NCBI GenBank assembly: GCA_001799635.1
Contig: MGTV01000048.1
Coordinates: forward strand, 1-64,000
Length of the DNA: 64,000 nucleotides
From: Elusimicrobia bacterium GWA2_62_23
Lineage (GTDB): Bacteria > Elusimicrobiota > Elusimicrobia > Elusimicrobiales > UBA9959
Direction of reading: 5' to 3'
The notes under the pieces were generated by a model. It worked only from the letters and a program-made list of their open reading frames with translations. It ran no database searches and was not told the origin of the DNA. A program made the position numbers and the translations under genes. Shown in pieces: positions 50,955-59,760 of the stretch (position 1 is its first letter; each line of letters begins with the position of its first letter).

Positions 50955-53900
50955 ATGACTTTCAGAAAGGTTTTCCTTTTTATCGCACTGCCGCTCTCCC
51001 TGAGCGCGCAGAGCGCGTTCGCTCTCAATACCGGCCGCCACGGCCACACCACCACCCTGCTGCCCGACGGCAACATCCTTGTGACAGGCGGCGTAACCGG
51101 TGCCGCAAACGTCCCCACAAACTCGGACGAGATATACTTCACCTCGGCGGCGGCTTTCGGCTTCGGCTCCGCCTCCGGCATGATAATCTCCGTGGCCTCC
51201 CACACCGCCACCCTGATGGGCAACGGCGTGGTGCTGGTGGCCGGCGGCTTCAACGCCGGCGTACCGGTGCAGCAGGCTTCGCTCTACAACGCCAAGACCG
51301 GCGCGTGGACAGATCTTGGGAACGCCATGACCACTCGCAGGGGCGGCCACACCGCCACTCTGATCAGCAAGGGCGCCAACTCCGGCAAGGTCCTCATCTG
51401 CGGCGGCCAGACCAACGTCGCCGGCATCCAGACCATCACCGATTCCTGCGAGATCTACTCCCCGAACGTCAGCAACCCTTTGGCCGGCACTTTCGCGGCC
51501 GTGCAACCCATGTCCAGCGAGCGCATAGGGCACTCGGCCAGCGCCATAGCGGGGGGGAGGGTGTTCGTTTCAGGCGGCCGAAGGTGGGACGTAGCCAACA
51601 CTACCTGGACCTACCTGTCCACCAACGAGATCTATGATCCGACCAACAACCAATGGCAGCCGGTAACAGCCCTGAACACCGGCCGCACCGACCACTCAGC
51701 CGTGGTGCTTAATAACGGTTCCATCATGATCTCCGGCGGCTACAACGGCGTCAACAAGATAGATTCCCCGGAAGAGTACTGGTACAGGACCCCGGAGGGC
51801 GCCGCTGCAGGCCACACCCCCGGAAGCAAAGGTTATTTGGAAAGCGCGGAGATCTTTGACTCTTACGGCGGCAGGGTGCCGATCAGCGGGACCGATTACC
51901 TGGTCATGCCGTACAGGAACTCCAAACATGCAGCAGCACTCACCGGAGACGGAAGGATGCACATGTACGGAGGCTACGGCAATATTCCGCCGACCTACTT
52001 CAGTCCATCCTTGGTGGTACAATCCGGGCAATTAAACCTCACCAAGACCGATATAACCACGGCGACCATCAACTCCACCAGCATGTTGCAGTTCTTAGGA
52101 GAACTGAACCTTTCCAGGAGCGTCAGTGGCCGGCTGGTAGACGCCGATATCTTCCTTTCAAGGCCCTCGATAGCGGCCACCCCCTCCATCACGGCTTCTA
52201 ACGCGTCCGCCTACTTGGGCTACGCCACCGTACGGGCAGACGGCTCAGCCGTAGGCGTCACCGCGGGCCTTGCCCCCGGAGAATTCCGCGACATACTTAC
52301 CCTTGGAACCGCTCTCGGAGGGACACCCCCTACAGGCAGGGTGGTATTCTCACCGCAACAGGTAACAGCGAGACCGACGCCGGCTGGAGCCGGTTCCCAA
52401 TTTTGTTTCGTTCCTACTCCGCTGCCGCCGCAAAATCCGGCGGTGCCTCTCACCGCGGGCTCCCGTTTGGACATGACGCTGGCCTTCGACGTGCCGGCGG
52501 TTTACATTGGCGGCGTGATCTCGGGCTCGGTGACCATCAACAGCGGTTCCATCAGCGACGATATGGGGTTCTGGGTCGTCAACCTTACCACCGGCACCAC
52601 GCAGTTCACCAGCGGCACTGTTTACCTCGACATAGTCACGGGCATGGGAGTAGCCAGCGGGAACGTCTCTTTCACCAACATCGAAGGCACCGTTCTGAAT
52701 TCCACGGTAACGGCCCTTACCAGCTGCATAGCGACCACCGCTAACGACTCCGTGCCCAGCCTGTCCCTCAGGGCGTCATACACTTCATCCCTTATTAACA
52801 TCGATGGGCTCTCATACAACGTGGATCGTTCCTCTTTTGTGATCCGGGAAATGATCTTCGCCGACGATTTGGGATATTCACCCGCCGGCTCTTCATGGGA
52901 ATTTGGGCCGACCCTCTACCCCATCTTCAACAATACCGCCTTGGTAACCCCCGGAGCCGACGTCCTGATAACTGGCGGACGCACCTGCGACCAGGAGGGC
53001 GCCCCCGGTTTTGATTGCCTGCGCACGAACAAGGTCTTTACCGCGTCCAGAGGCGCTGGCGCGTTCATTTCGCAGAATCTCTCCGGGTGGCCGAATGTGG
53101 GCAACCTCCTGCGTAAGCGCGCCTTCCACTCCAGCACCCTGTTGCCAAACGGCCGGATCCTTACCTGCGGCGGAGCGGACGGCACCGAAACCCTGGATTC
53201 CTGCGAACTATTCAACATCAATACCCAGGTTTGGACCTCGGCCGGCCGCATGAACTCTCCGCGTTCACGCCACACCGCCACCCTGTTGCCAAACGGCCGC
53301 GTGCTGGCCGCCGGCGGCACCATAAGTTCATCCACCCATACCATAACCACGGCCGAGATCTATTATCCCGACACCGACAGATGGATCCCGGTCAATTCCA
53401 TGACCTACCCCAGGGCCAACCACTCGGCCGTCCTGATGCCCGACGGCAACGTACTGATGGCCGGCGGAGATACCATAAACGGCTATTCCGCCACTTCCGA
53501 ACTTTTCATAACCACCAGCACGGTCTGGGTCACCGTGGGCAGCATGGCCACTGGCAGAGCCCAGCATACCGCCACCCTGCTCAGGGACGGGAACGTAATG
53601 GTGACCGGCGGCATCAACGGCACCGGCCCTTTAAAATCCATGGAGATCTACGATGGCAATCTGCGCACCTGGTCCGAGCCGGGTTATGACATGCAGGTCC
53701 GGCGCTACGCGCACACAGCCAACCTCCTGCTGGACGGGCGAGTAATGGTTACAGGCGGCTCCAATGGCACGGGAGCTCTCCCTCAGGCGGAAATATTCAG
53801 CGGCACGTCCTGGCGGCGCACTACCGAATTGGGCGGCAACGACATGCTGGTGGCAAGAGCAAACCACCGCTCCACCCTGCTGCCCAACGGCAAGCTTATG

Positions 53901-56642
53901 CTGACGGGGGGCGAGCGCTCGGGAGAGGCCCACTATATCGCGGAAGGCTACGACGTGGATTTCAGCACTTTCCAATTCCAGGGTACCACGGAGAACCGCT
54001 CCAACCATACGGCCGTACTCACGTCCAGCGGCATGATAGTAGTAATAGGCGGTTGGGACGGCGCCCAATACCTCGACAGCACCGAGATGGTCTATTTCAG
54101 CTACAACCCGGACAGCAACGGTTTCAGCGCGGCCGTTGCCCGCAATCCTGTCTTGTCCACGGCTACGGCCCTGATAGACCGCGGGACACGCCTTACCCTG
54201 TTGAGCGCCACCTCCAATTTTCACAGTATCAGCGAAGCCTCCGGCGGCGGCGCGGGCTCCATGAATTCTTCTTTCCATAACCCGCGCGTCTACCTGCAGC
54301 AGGTGGACAGCCCCAGCGGCTTCCTGCTGGACATGACCACACGGCTGTACACACTGTATAACGGCCCCAACATCGACTGGGACAAGACCGTCTCCTCCAT
54401 AACAGTAGTAGTGCCGGCAACGGGTCCGGAGATACCTTATGGCTGGTACACCGCCCGGGTGGCCGCCAACGGCCAATTCTCCGCCGGCGTCCCCGTGCAG
54501 GTCGCCAGCCCACGCCCCACCGGCGCGCCGTCCTCGGCCACCGGCTCGGTGCTCGGCACCAGTTCAATAACCTGGACCTGGGCCAATGGCTCGGTGGTCT
54601 CCGCGGATGGATACACCCTTTACTCCTCCAGCGACGGAGTGTTCATCTCAACGACATCTTTCGGGGCTACCGCTTCTTATACACAAACCGGCCTGCAGCC
54701 AAACACGCAGGTCTCCGTCAATATCTCGGCCTACAACATGGGCGGCGGCGGGCCCATGACGCAGTCCTCCACTTATTACACGCTGGCCTCTACTCCTACC
54801 GCGCTGCGGGTGGACGACGCGAGCTTCACCACGGCCTTACTGGGTTGGGAGAAGAATAACAATTCGCCCGCCACGCCTTTCGAACTTTCCATGTGCGCGG
54901 ACGGGAACTTCAATAACCCGGTAATGATCTCCACGCCGATCCCTTTCAGCCTCAACTACACCAGCACCTACACGCTGCTGACCAGCCTTTCAGCCAACAA
55001 GATGTACTATTTCCGCGTACGGGCCCGCAACGGCGCCGGCATAATGACCGATTACGCGAACATAGCCTCCACCATCACGGTGGCCGCCATCAACAACTTC
55101 ACCGGCACGGCCGTGAGCACCCAGGCCATCAACTGGGCCTGGAGCTCCTCCACGGGCGCAGATTATTACGAGCTGTTCGACGTTTCCGGCGGCACCAGCT
55201 CCGTGGTCTTCGTGGGGTCCACCACCTACACCGACTACACGCAGGCGGGGCTTGAAGCCAACAGGCCATACGTCATCTCGGCCAGGGCCGTGAAGACCAA
55301 TCCCGGCTACGGCCCGGTCAACGGCCCGCCCTCCAATCCCAGTACCGTGTATACGCTGGCCGTGACGCCTTCGGCTCACCCCAGCGACCCGTTCATAAAC
55401 GTTACAACCGGCAGTTTCACCATAAACTGGCTGGCCAACGGCAATTCCACCTGGACCGCCTACGGAGTAGCTATTTCCACCGCCAGCGACTTCGACGAAT
55501 TGGCAACCACCACTTCTTCAGTGGTGGGCGAGACAAAGTCCTTTGGCGGACTGGGCGCCAACACCAAGTATTACATCAAGTTGGCCGCAATAAACGGCGA
55601 CGGCATCCCGTCGGCGGACCTTTCCATGGGCACCAAGTATACCCTGGCCCGCCCGCCGGTCAACGTTTATCCCGCGGACATCCAGATGTCCGGCGTGACC
55701 CTGGCCTGGGACCAGAACGCCAATTCCCCGGAGACCATCTACGAGGTGCGCGGCACTACCAGCAGCTTCACCGACACCTACACCACCTACCTGGCCTTCT
55801 ACCAGCTCTTCACCGGCAATTCGCATACCATGAGCGGCCTGCTGACCTCCACCACGTATTACTTCGACGTGGCCGCCCGTAACGGCGAAGGCCTGATGTC
55901 GGCCCGGGCCCAGTCCGTGCCGCCGGCCTTCACCACGGCCGGCCCCAACGGCGCCCCGGCGGGCTCCATAGGCGGCGTTACCTCGCCCTCGGCCCAGACC
56001 ACCATCCACGGCTGGCTGCCCAACACCCGCGAGATCACCCTGACCGTTCCGGCCGGGTCCTTCCCCGAGGCCACCTCCATAGCGGTTTCCTCGTCGGTAA
56101 CCAGCGCCTGCGGCGGCTACACGGTCTGCGGCCGCACCATGGAAGTGGCGGTGTTCAGCGAGAACGGCGCGCAGCCCCAGGTGCCGGTGACGCTCGAGCT
56201 CGGCTACGAGTGCACCATAACGGACACCTCCAAGCTGGTCATGGCCCGCTACAACCCCGTGTCGGGCCAGTGCCTGCCGCTGGAGACCAAGATAGACCCT
56301 GGCACGCGCAAGATCACCGCGACCCTCAACCATTTCAGCGTGTTCCAGCTGATGGTCCGCAACGCCGCCTCCAGCCTGAGCGACGTGCTGATCTACCCCA
56401 ATCCTTTCCGCACCAACCGCGGCAACGGCTTCGTGACCATAGCCAACATGCCCGCCGCCGCCAAGGTGCGCCTCTACACCCTCTCAGGCGACAAGGTGTG
56501 GGAGGGGACCGCCGACAATACCGGCATCATCATCTGGCGCGGCGTCAACAAGGCCGGCGAGCAGGTGGCCAGCGGTATCTACCTGGCCGTCATAGATTCC
56601 AGTTCCGGCAAGAAGGTCTTTAAGCTGGCGGTGGAAAGGTAA
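50955..56642 (+). CDS. Giant secreted kelch/FN3 protein with FlgD-like C-terminal domain
   Basis: 1,895 residues from ATG 50955 with signal peptide (FLFIALPLSLSAQSAFA). Two beta-propeller regions of kelch-type repeats (GR-xxHT-xTLLP-xG-xxL-xxGG): five motifs at about 51030-51740 and seven at about 53110-54050. A beta-rich stretch separates them (about 52000-52900). Then four or five FN3 domains (about 54500-55940), a beta domain with VPAGSFPEATSIAVSSSV, and a C-terminal FlgD/type IX-like domain (YPNPFRTNRGNGFVTIANMPAAAKVRLYTLSGDKVW...ASGIYLAVI). The next gene is PorV-like. TAGACT at 50934-50939 is a possible -10. It is likely exported to the surface; binding role inferred. Confidence 0.82.
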   Translation: MTFRKVFLFIALPLSLSAQSAFALNTGRHGHTTTLLPDGNILVTGGVTGAANVPTNSDEIYFTSAAAFGFGSASGMIISVASHTATLMGNGVVLVAGGFNAGVPVQQASLYNAKTGAWTDLGNAMTTRRGGHTATLISKGANSGKVLICGGQTNVAGIQTITDSCEIYSPNVSNPLAGTFAAVQPMSSERIGHSASAIAGGRVFVSGGRRWDVANTTWTYLSTNEIYDPTNNQWQPVTALNTGRTDHSAVVLNNGSIMISGGYNGVNKIDSPEEYWYRTPEGAAAGHTPGSKGYLESAEIFDSYGGRVPISGTDYLVMPYRNSKHAAALTGDGRMHMYGGYGNIPPTYFSPSLVVQSGQLNLTKTDITTATINSTSMLQFLGELNLSRSVSGRLVDADIFLSRPSIAATPSITASNASAYLGYATVRADGSAVGVTAGLAPGEFRDILTLGTALGGTPPTGRVVFSPQQVTARPTPAGAGSQFCFVPTPLPPQNPAVPLTAGSRLDMTLAFDVPAVYIGGVISGSVTINSGSISDDMGFWVVNLTTGTTQFTSGTVYLDIVTGMGVASGNVSFTNIEGTVLNSTVTALTSCIATTANDSVPSLSLRASYTSSLINIDGLSYNVDRSSFVIREMIFADDLGYSPAGSSWEFGPTLYPIFNNTALVTPGADVLITGGRTCDQEGAPGFDCLRTNKVFTASRGAGAFISQNLSGWPNVGNLLRKRAFHSSTLLPNGRILTCGGADGTETLDSCELFNINTQVWTSAGRMNSPRSRHTATLLPNGRVLAAGGTISSSTHTITTAEIYYPDTDRWIPVNSMTYPRANHSAVLMPDGNVLMAGGDTINGYSATSELFITTSTVWVTVGSMATGRAQHTATLLRDGNVMVTGGINGTGPLKSMEIYDGNLRTWSEPGYDMQVRRYAHTANLLLDGRVMVTGGSNGTGALPQAEIFSGTSWRRTTELGGNDMLVARANHRSTLLPNGKLMLTGGERSGEAHYIAEGYDVDFSTFQFQGTTENRSNHTAVLTSSGMIVVIGGWDGAQYLDSTEMVYFSYNPDSNGFSAAVARNPVLSTATALIDRGTRLTLLSATSNFHSISEASGGGAGSMNSSFHNPRVYLQQVDSPSGFLLDMTTRLYTLYNGPNIDWDKTVSSITVVVPATGPEIPYGWYTARVAANGQFSAGVPVQVASPRPTGAPSSATGSVLGTSSITWTWANGSVVSADGYTLYSSSDGVFISTTSFGATASYTQTGLQPNTQVSVNISAYNMGGGGPMTQSSTYYTLASTPTALRVDDASFTTALLGWEKNNNSPATPFELSMCADGNFNNPVMISTPIPFSLNYTSTYTLLTSLSANKMYYFRVRARNGAGIMTDYANIASTITVAAINNFTGTAVSTQAINWAWSSSTGADYYELFDVSGGTSSVVFVGSTTYTDYTQAGLEANRPYVISARAVKTNPGYGPVNGPPSNPSTVYTLAVTPSAHPSDPFINVTTGSFTINWLANGNSTWTAYGVAISTASDFDELATTTSSVVGETKSFGGLGANTKYYIKLAAINGDGIPSADLSMGTKYTLARPPVNVYPADIQMSGVTLAWDQNANSPETIYEVRGTTSSFTDTYTTYLAFYQLFTGNSHTMSGLLTSTTYYFDVAARNGEGLMSARAQSVPPAFTTAGPNGAPAGSIGGVTSPSAQTTIHGWLPNTREITLTVPAGSFPEATSIAVSSSVTSACGGYTVCGRTMEVAVFSENGAQPQVPVTLELGYECTITDTSKLVMARYNPVSGQCLPLETKIDPGTRKITATLNHFSVFQLMVRNAASSLSDVLIYPNPFRTNRGNGFVTIANMPAAAKVRLYTLSGDKVWEGTADNTGIIIWRGVNKAGEQVASGIYLAVIDSSSGKKVFKLAVER

Positions 56643-56644
56643 GT

Positions 56645-57694
56645 ATGAAAGGGCTCAATACCAGGACAGCTCTCCGCCCGGCGCTCGCCGCCGCGCTGGT
56701 CCTTTGCCTCGCCGCCGCCGCCCGGGCCGCCGAGGAGCCCCGCTATTTCTCGTCCAAGGCGGTGGGCACCACCACCGCCGACTTCCTGAACCTGCCCGTA
56801 GGGGCCAGGGCCGCCGCCATGGGCGGCGCCTACTCCGCCATCGCCGAGGAAGCCTCGGCCATCTACTGGAACCCGGCCGGCCTGGTGCAGATCCCCAAGC
56901 TTTCGGCCGTGTTCATGCGCGCCCAGTACCTGGAGGAGATCAGCTACCAGTACGCCGCCTACGCCCACCGCCTCTCCTACGACTCGGTGCTGGCTGGCTC
57001 AGTGCTCCTCACCGACATCGGCTCCATCGACCAGACCGACATCTCCGGCAACAAGCTCGGCACCTTCACGCCGCGCGACCAGGTGTTCACGCTCTCCTAC
57101 AGCAAGGCCATCCTGGAGTTCTCGGACAAGGACATAGACGTTTCCATAGGCGTATCCGCCAAGTACATCAAGTCCAAGATCGTGGGCTCGGCCAAGAGCT
57201 ACGCCGGCGACATCGGCATCATGACCTACAACTTTGGCGACATCCCGTACCGCCTGGCCGTCACGGCCACCAACATAGGCGGCGGGCTGCGCTACGACAC
57301 GGAATCAAACCCGCTGCCGCTCACCTTCAAACTGGGCGCCGCGGTGAACCCTTTCCGCAACATGCTGTTCTCCACCGACGTGGTCTTCCCCAAGCAGAAC
57401 AAGCCCAACGTGCTGCTGGGCGGCGAACTGGCCACCACGCCCAACGAACTCACCCGCTTCTGCGTGCGCGCAGGCCTCAACACCCAGCAGATGAGCGACG
57501 GCCTGACGGGCATGTCCTTCGGCCTCGGCGCCACCCTGCACTTCTTCTCGCTGGACTACGCCTTCGTGCCGATGGGGGAACTGGGCACCACGCACCGCAT
57601 CTCCCTGACCTTCGACTTCCCTTTCCGCAGCCCGGTCTTCCAGCGCAGGGACCGCACCATCTTCACCAAAATGAAGGGCATCTCCTTCAAATAA
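56645..57694 (+). CDS. PorV/PorQ-family outer-membrane protein
   Basis: 349 residues. Signal peptide (ALAAALVLCLAAAARAAEEPRYF), then the family N-terminus GTTTADFLNLPVGARAAAMGGAYSAIAEEASAIYWNPAGLVQ, which is the PorV/PorQ (UPF0164-like) hallmark, followed by alternating strands of a FadL-like beta-barrel to the C-terminal strand THRISLTFDFPF. PorV works with the type IX secretion system in Bacteroidetes by receiving proteins with a C-terminal sorting domain. It starts two bases after the kelch protein stop, the likely cargo. Other lineages use the family for undefined surface roles. Confidence 0.86.
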   Translation: MKGLNTRTALRPALAAALVLCLAAAARAAEEPRYFSSKAVGTTTADFLNLPVGARAAAMGGAYSAIAEEASAIYWNPAGLVQIPKLSAVFMRAQYLEEISYQYAAYAHRLSYDSVLAGSVLLTDIGSIDQTDISGNKLGTFTPRDQVFTLSYSKAILEFSDKDIDVSIGVSAKYIKSKIVGSAKSYAGDIGIMTYNFGDIPYRLAVTATNIGGGLRYDTESNPLPLTFKLGAAVNPFRNMLFSTDVVFPKQNKPNVLLGGELATTPNELTRFCVRAGLNTQQMSDGLTGMSFGLGATLHFFSLDYAFVPMGELGTTHRISLTFDFPFRSPVFQRRDRTIFTKMKGISFK

Positions 57695-57713
57695 CCCGGG
57701 CTTAACGCCCCCC

Positions 57714-57750
57714 CGGGGCGGGAGCGGCCAAGCCGCCCCGCCCTATTTTT
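57714..57750 (+). terminator. Rho-independent terminator
   Basis: cggggcgg (57714-57721) pairs with ccgccccg (57733-57740), 11-nt loop, then ccctatttttt. Confidence 0.8.
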
Positions 57751-57758
57751 TGCCCCGG

Positions 57759-57787
57759 TTGACACCCCCCGGCAAATAATATAGATT
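57759..57787 (+). promoter_or_regulatory. Promoter of the speDE operon
   Basis: Perfect TTGACA (57759-57764), 17-bp spacer, TAGATT (57782-57787). A short leader of about ten bases precedes ATG 57806. Confidence 0.65.
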
Positions 57788-57805
57788 GTTAGACCGGAAA
57801 ACACC

Positions 57806-58201
57806 ATGAAAGCCCTCGGACAACATCTGATACTGGAACTTTACGGCTGCAGCTCCGATACGCTGTCGTCGGTGGCCGACGTGCAGGACGCCATGATCAA
57901 GGGCGCCACGGCGGCCGGGGCCACTATCATAGATTCCATCTTCCACCATTTCAAGCCCTACGGGGTTTCCGGCGTGGTGGTCATAGCGGAATCCCATTTC
58001 GCCATCCATACCTGGCCCGAGCACAATTTCGCCTCGGTGGACCTGTTCACCTGCGGCGAGACCACCCGGCCATGGGAAGCTTTCAAAGTGGTGAAGAAGC
58101 TCTTCAAAGCCACCCACTTCAGCGTGATGAAGCTGGAGCGCGGCCTGCTGCCCAAGGCCCCGGCCAGGCGGCGCCCCGCCCGCAAGGCGGCCGCCCGATG
58201 A
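57806..58201 (+). CDS. speD: S-adenosylmethionine decarboxylase proenzyme
   Basis: 131 residues, prokaryotic class 1B. S63 in AESHFAIHTWPE is the self-cleavage site that becomes the pyruvoyl group; H68 and C83 (DLFTCG) are the processing and proton-donor residues, at the same numbers as in the Thermotoga enzyme. The C-terminal extension (KAPARRRPARKAAAR) is basic and unusual. It makes decarboxylated SAM for aminopropylation. Its stop overlaps the speE start (ATGA). Confidence 0.95.
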   Translation: MKALGQHLILELYGCSSDTLSSVADVQDAMIKGATAAGATIIDSIFHHFKPYGVSGVVVIAESHFAIHTWPEHNFASVDLFTCGETTRPWEAFKVVKKLFKATHFSVMKLERGLLPKAPARRRPARKAAAR

Positions 58202-59169
58202 AGCGCGCGGCCTTCGACTGGATCAAGCCGGGCGCCAAGGGCCTGCCGCCGGGCCGCTGGTTCGTGGAATATTTCACGCCTGGCGAACTGCACGCCCACA
58301 AGGCGCTGGAAGTGCTGGAAACCTCCAATACGGCCTTCCAGCAGGCCACGCTGCTGCGCACCCATACTTTCGGCAAAGTCCTGGTCCTCGACGGGGAAAC
58401 GCAGTCCAGCCAGTACGACGAGGCCTTCTACCACGAGTCGCTGGTCTGCCCGGCCCTGCTGGCCCATCCGCGCCCCCGCCGGGCCCTGATCCTGGGCGGG
58501 GGGGAAGGCGCAACCGCCAGGGAACTCCTCAACGACCGGGGCATGGGGCAGGTGGTAATGGCGGACATAGATTACAACATCCTGCGCTTCGCCCGGGAAC
58601 ACCTGGGCGACTGGCACCGCGGGGCTTTCGCGGACCCGCGCCTGCGCCTGCTGGCCCAGGACGCCAGGAAGCTCGTGGAGAACACGCGGCTGAAGTTCGA
58701 CCTCATCTATTCCGACCTGCCCAGCCCCATAGAGGGCGGCCCGGCTTTCTCGCTCTACACCGTGGAATTCTTCCGCCGCCTGAAAAAGACGCTCGCCCCC
58801 GGCGGCGTCTTCACCATCCAGGCCGGCCCCGGCACCCCGCTGCAGTTCGACCTGCACCCGGCCATCTTCAATACGCTTAAAAAAGTTTTCCGCTTCACGG
58901 GCAGCTATTCCACGTTCATTCCTTCTTTCGACATGCCCTGGACTTTCATCTACTGCACGGATTCCCCCGCGCTGGCCCCGGAGCGGCTTAAAGCCGCCGC
59001 GCTCGACGGGGCCGCGAAGGCCAGGCTTAAGCGCCGTCTGAGATATTCCGACGGGCGAACCATCACCGGGGCCTTCGTCCTGCCCAAGTATTACAGGGAC
59101 CGGATAAAGGCCTCGCGCGCCGTCATAACCGAGGCGCGCCCTATGTTTTTCAGCACTTCCCATCACTAG
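58198..59169 (+). CDS. speE: Spermidine synthase-family aminopropyltransferase
   Basis: 323 residues. N-terminal strand domain with VLVLDGETQSSQYDEAFYHESL, then Rossmann domain ALILGGGEGATARELL, MADID and DLIYSDLPSP. The DGETQSSxxDE and GGGEG blocks define the family. The catalytic-Asp segment, usually D-x-x-D-P, reads D-L-P-S-P here: the first Asp remains and the second is Ser. This is reminiscent of thermospermine or broader aminopropyl transferases. It is coupled to speD. Polyamine identity cannot be fixed. Confidence 0.9.
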   Translation: MKRAAFDWIKPGAKGLPPGRWFVEYFTPGELHAHKALEVLETSNTAFQQATLLRTHTFGKVLVLDGETQSSQYDEAFYHESLVCPALLAHPRPRRALILGGGEGATARELLNDRGMGQVVMADIDYNILRFAREHLGDWHRGAFADPRLRLLAQDARKLVENTRLKFDLIYSDLPSPIEGGPAFSLYTVEFFRRLKKTLAPGGVFTIQAGPGTPLQFDLHPAIFNTLKKVFRFTGSYSTFIPSFDMPWTFIYCTDSPALAPERLKAAALDGAAKARLKRRLRYSDGRTITGAFVLPKYYRDRIKASRAVITEARPMFFSTSHH

Positions 59170-59190
59170 CACGGAGCAACGGAGCGGATC

Positions 59191-59691
59191 ATGAAAAAAA
59201 CAAAAAAAGCAGTCAGGAAGCCGGCCGCCAAAGCGGCCGGGAACAAGAAGCCCGGCAAGACCGCCGTGAAGGCCGCGACGCGCCGCGCCGCCAAGCCGGT
59301 TGCCAGGCCGGCGGCCAAAGCGGCTCCCGCCAAGGACGCGCTGAGCCGGGTTGAGGTGGCCGAGATAGCCGCCAAGCTCAGCGAGATGAAGACCGATATC
59401 GCCAAGAACGTCGAGGACAAGCGCAACCTGGACATGGGCGAGCCCGAGGTGGGCGACTCCATAGACCAGGCCACCCAGAGCCTGGACAAGGAGATCCTCT
59501 TCGAGCTGTCCGACAACGAGCGCAAGATGCTCGGCGACATAGAAGCGGCCCTGCGTAAGATGGAAAAGGGCACCTACGGCCTCTGCGAGCACTGCAAGCG
59601 GACCATAGAGAAGAAGCGCATCAAGGCGCTCCCGTCGGCCCGCTACTGCATGTCCTGCCAGAGCGGCTCCGAGAAGACCCGGGGGGAATAA
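59191..59691 (+). CDS. DksA/TraR-type zinc-finger protein with Lys/Ala-rich N-tail
   Basis: 166 residues. The first 50 residues are Lys/Ala/Pro-rich like histone H1 or AlgP tails (KKTKKAVRKPAAKAAG...). Then a coiled-coil region (SRVEVAEIAAKLSEMKTDIA, DEILFELSDNERKMLGDIEAALRKME) and a C4 zinc finger C-x2-C-x17-C-x2-C (GLCEHCKRTI ... ARYCMSC). DksA-type proteins bind RNA polymerase's secondary channel and tune transcription; a basic tail could add DNA binding. An acidic D-x-x-D coiled-coil tip (normally DxxDxA) is not clearly present. A terminator follows. Confidence 0.88.
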   Translation: MKKTKKAVRKPAAKAAGNKKPGKTAVKAATRRAAKPVARPAAKAAPAKDALSRVEVAEIAAKLSEMKTDIAKNVEDKRNLDMGEPEVGDSIDQATQSLDKEILFELSDNERKMLGDIEAALRKMEKGTYGLCEHCKRTIEKKRIKALPSARYCMSCQSGSEKTRGE

Positions 59692-59715
59692 CCCCGAGGC
59701 CGTCCGGCAAAATAA

Positions 59716-59744
59716 AAAACCCCGCCGCGAGGCGGGGTTTTTTT
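59716..59744. terminator. Bidirectional terminator
   Basis: aaaaccccgcc (59716-59726) pairs with ggcggggtttt (59731-59741), loop gcga, T-run on plus and A-run (T on minus). It ends the DksA-type gene and the RDD gene. Confidence 0.93.
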
Positions 59745-59760
59745 GCGCTGCGGCGCTCCC

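Noticed and set aside
50943..50957. TTG 50943 as start of the kelch/FN3 gene
   Set aside because: ATG 50955 gives the proper signal peptide and suits the -10-like TAGACT just upstream.
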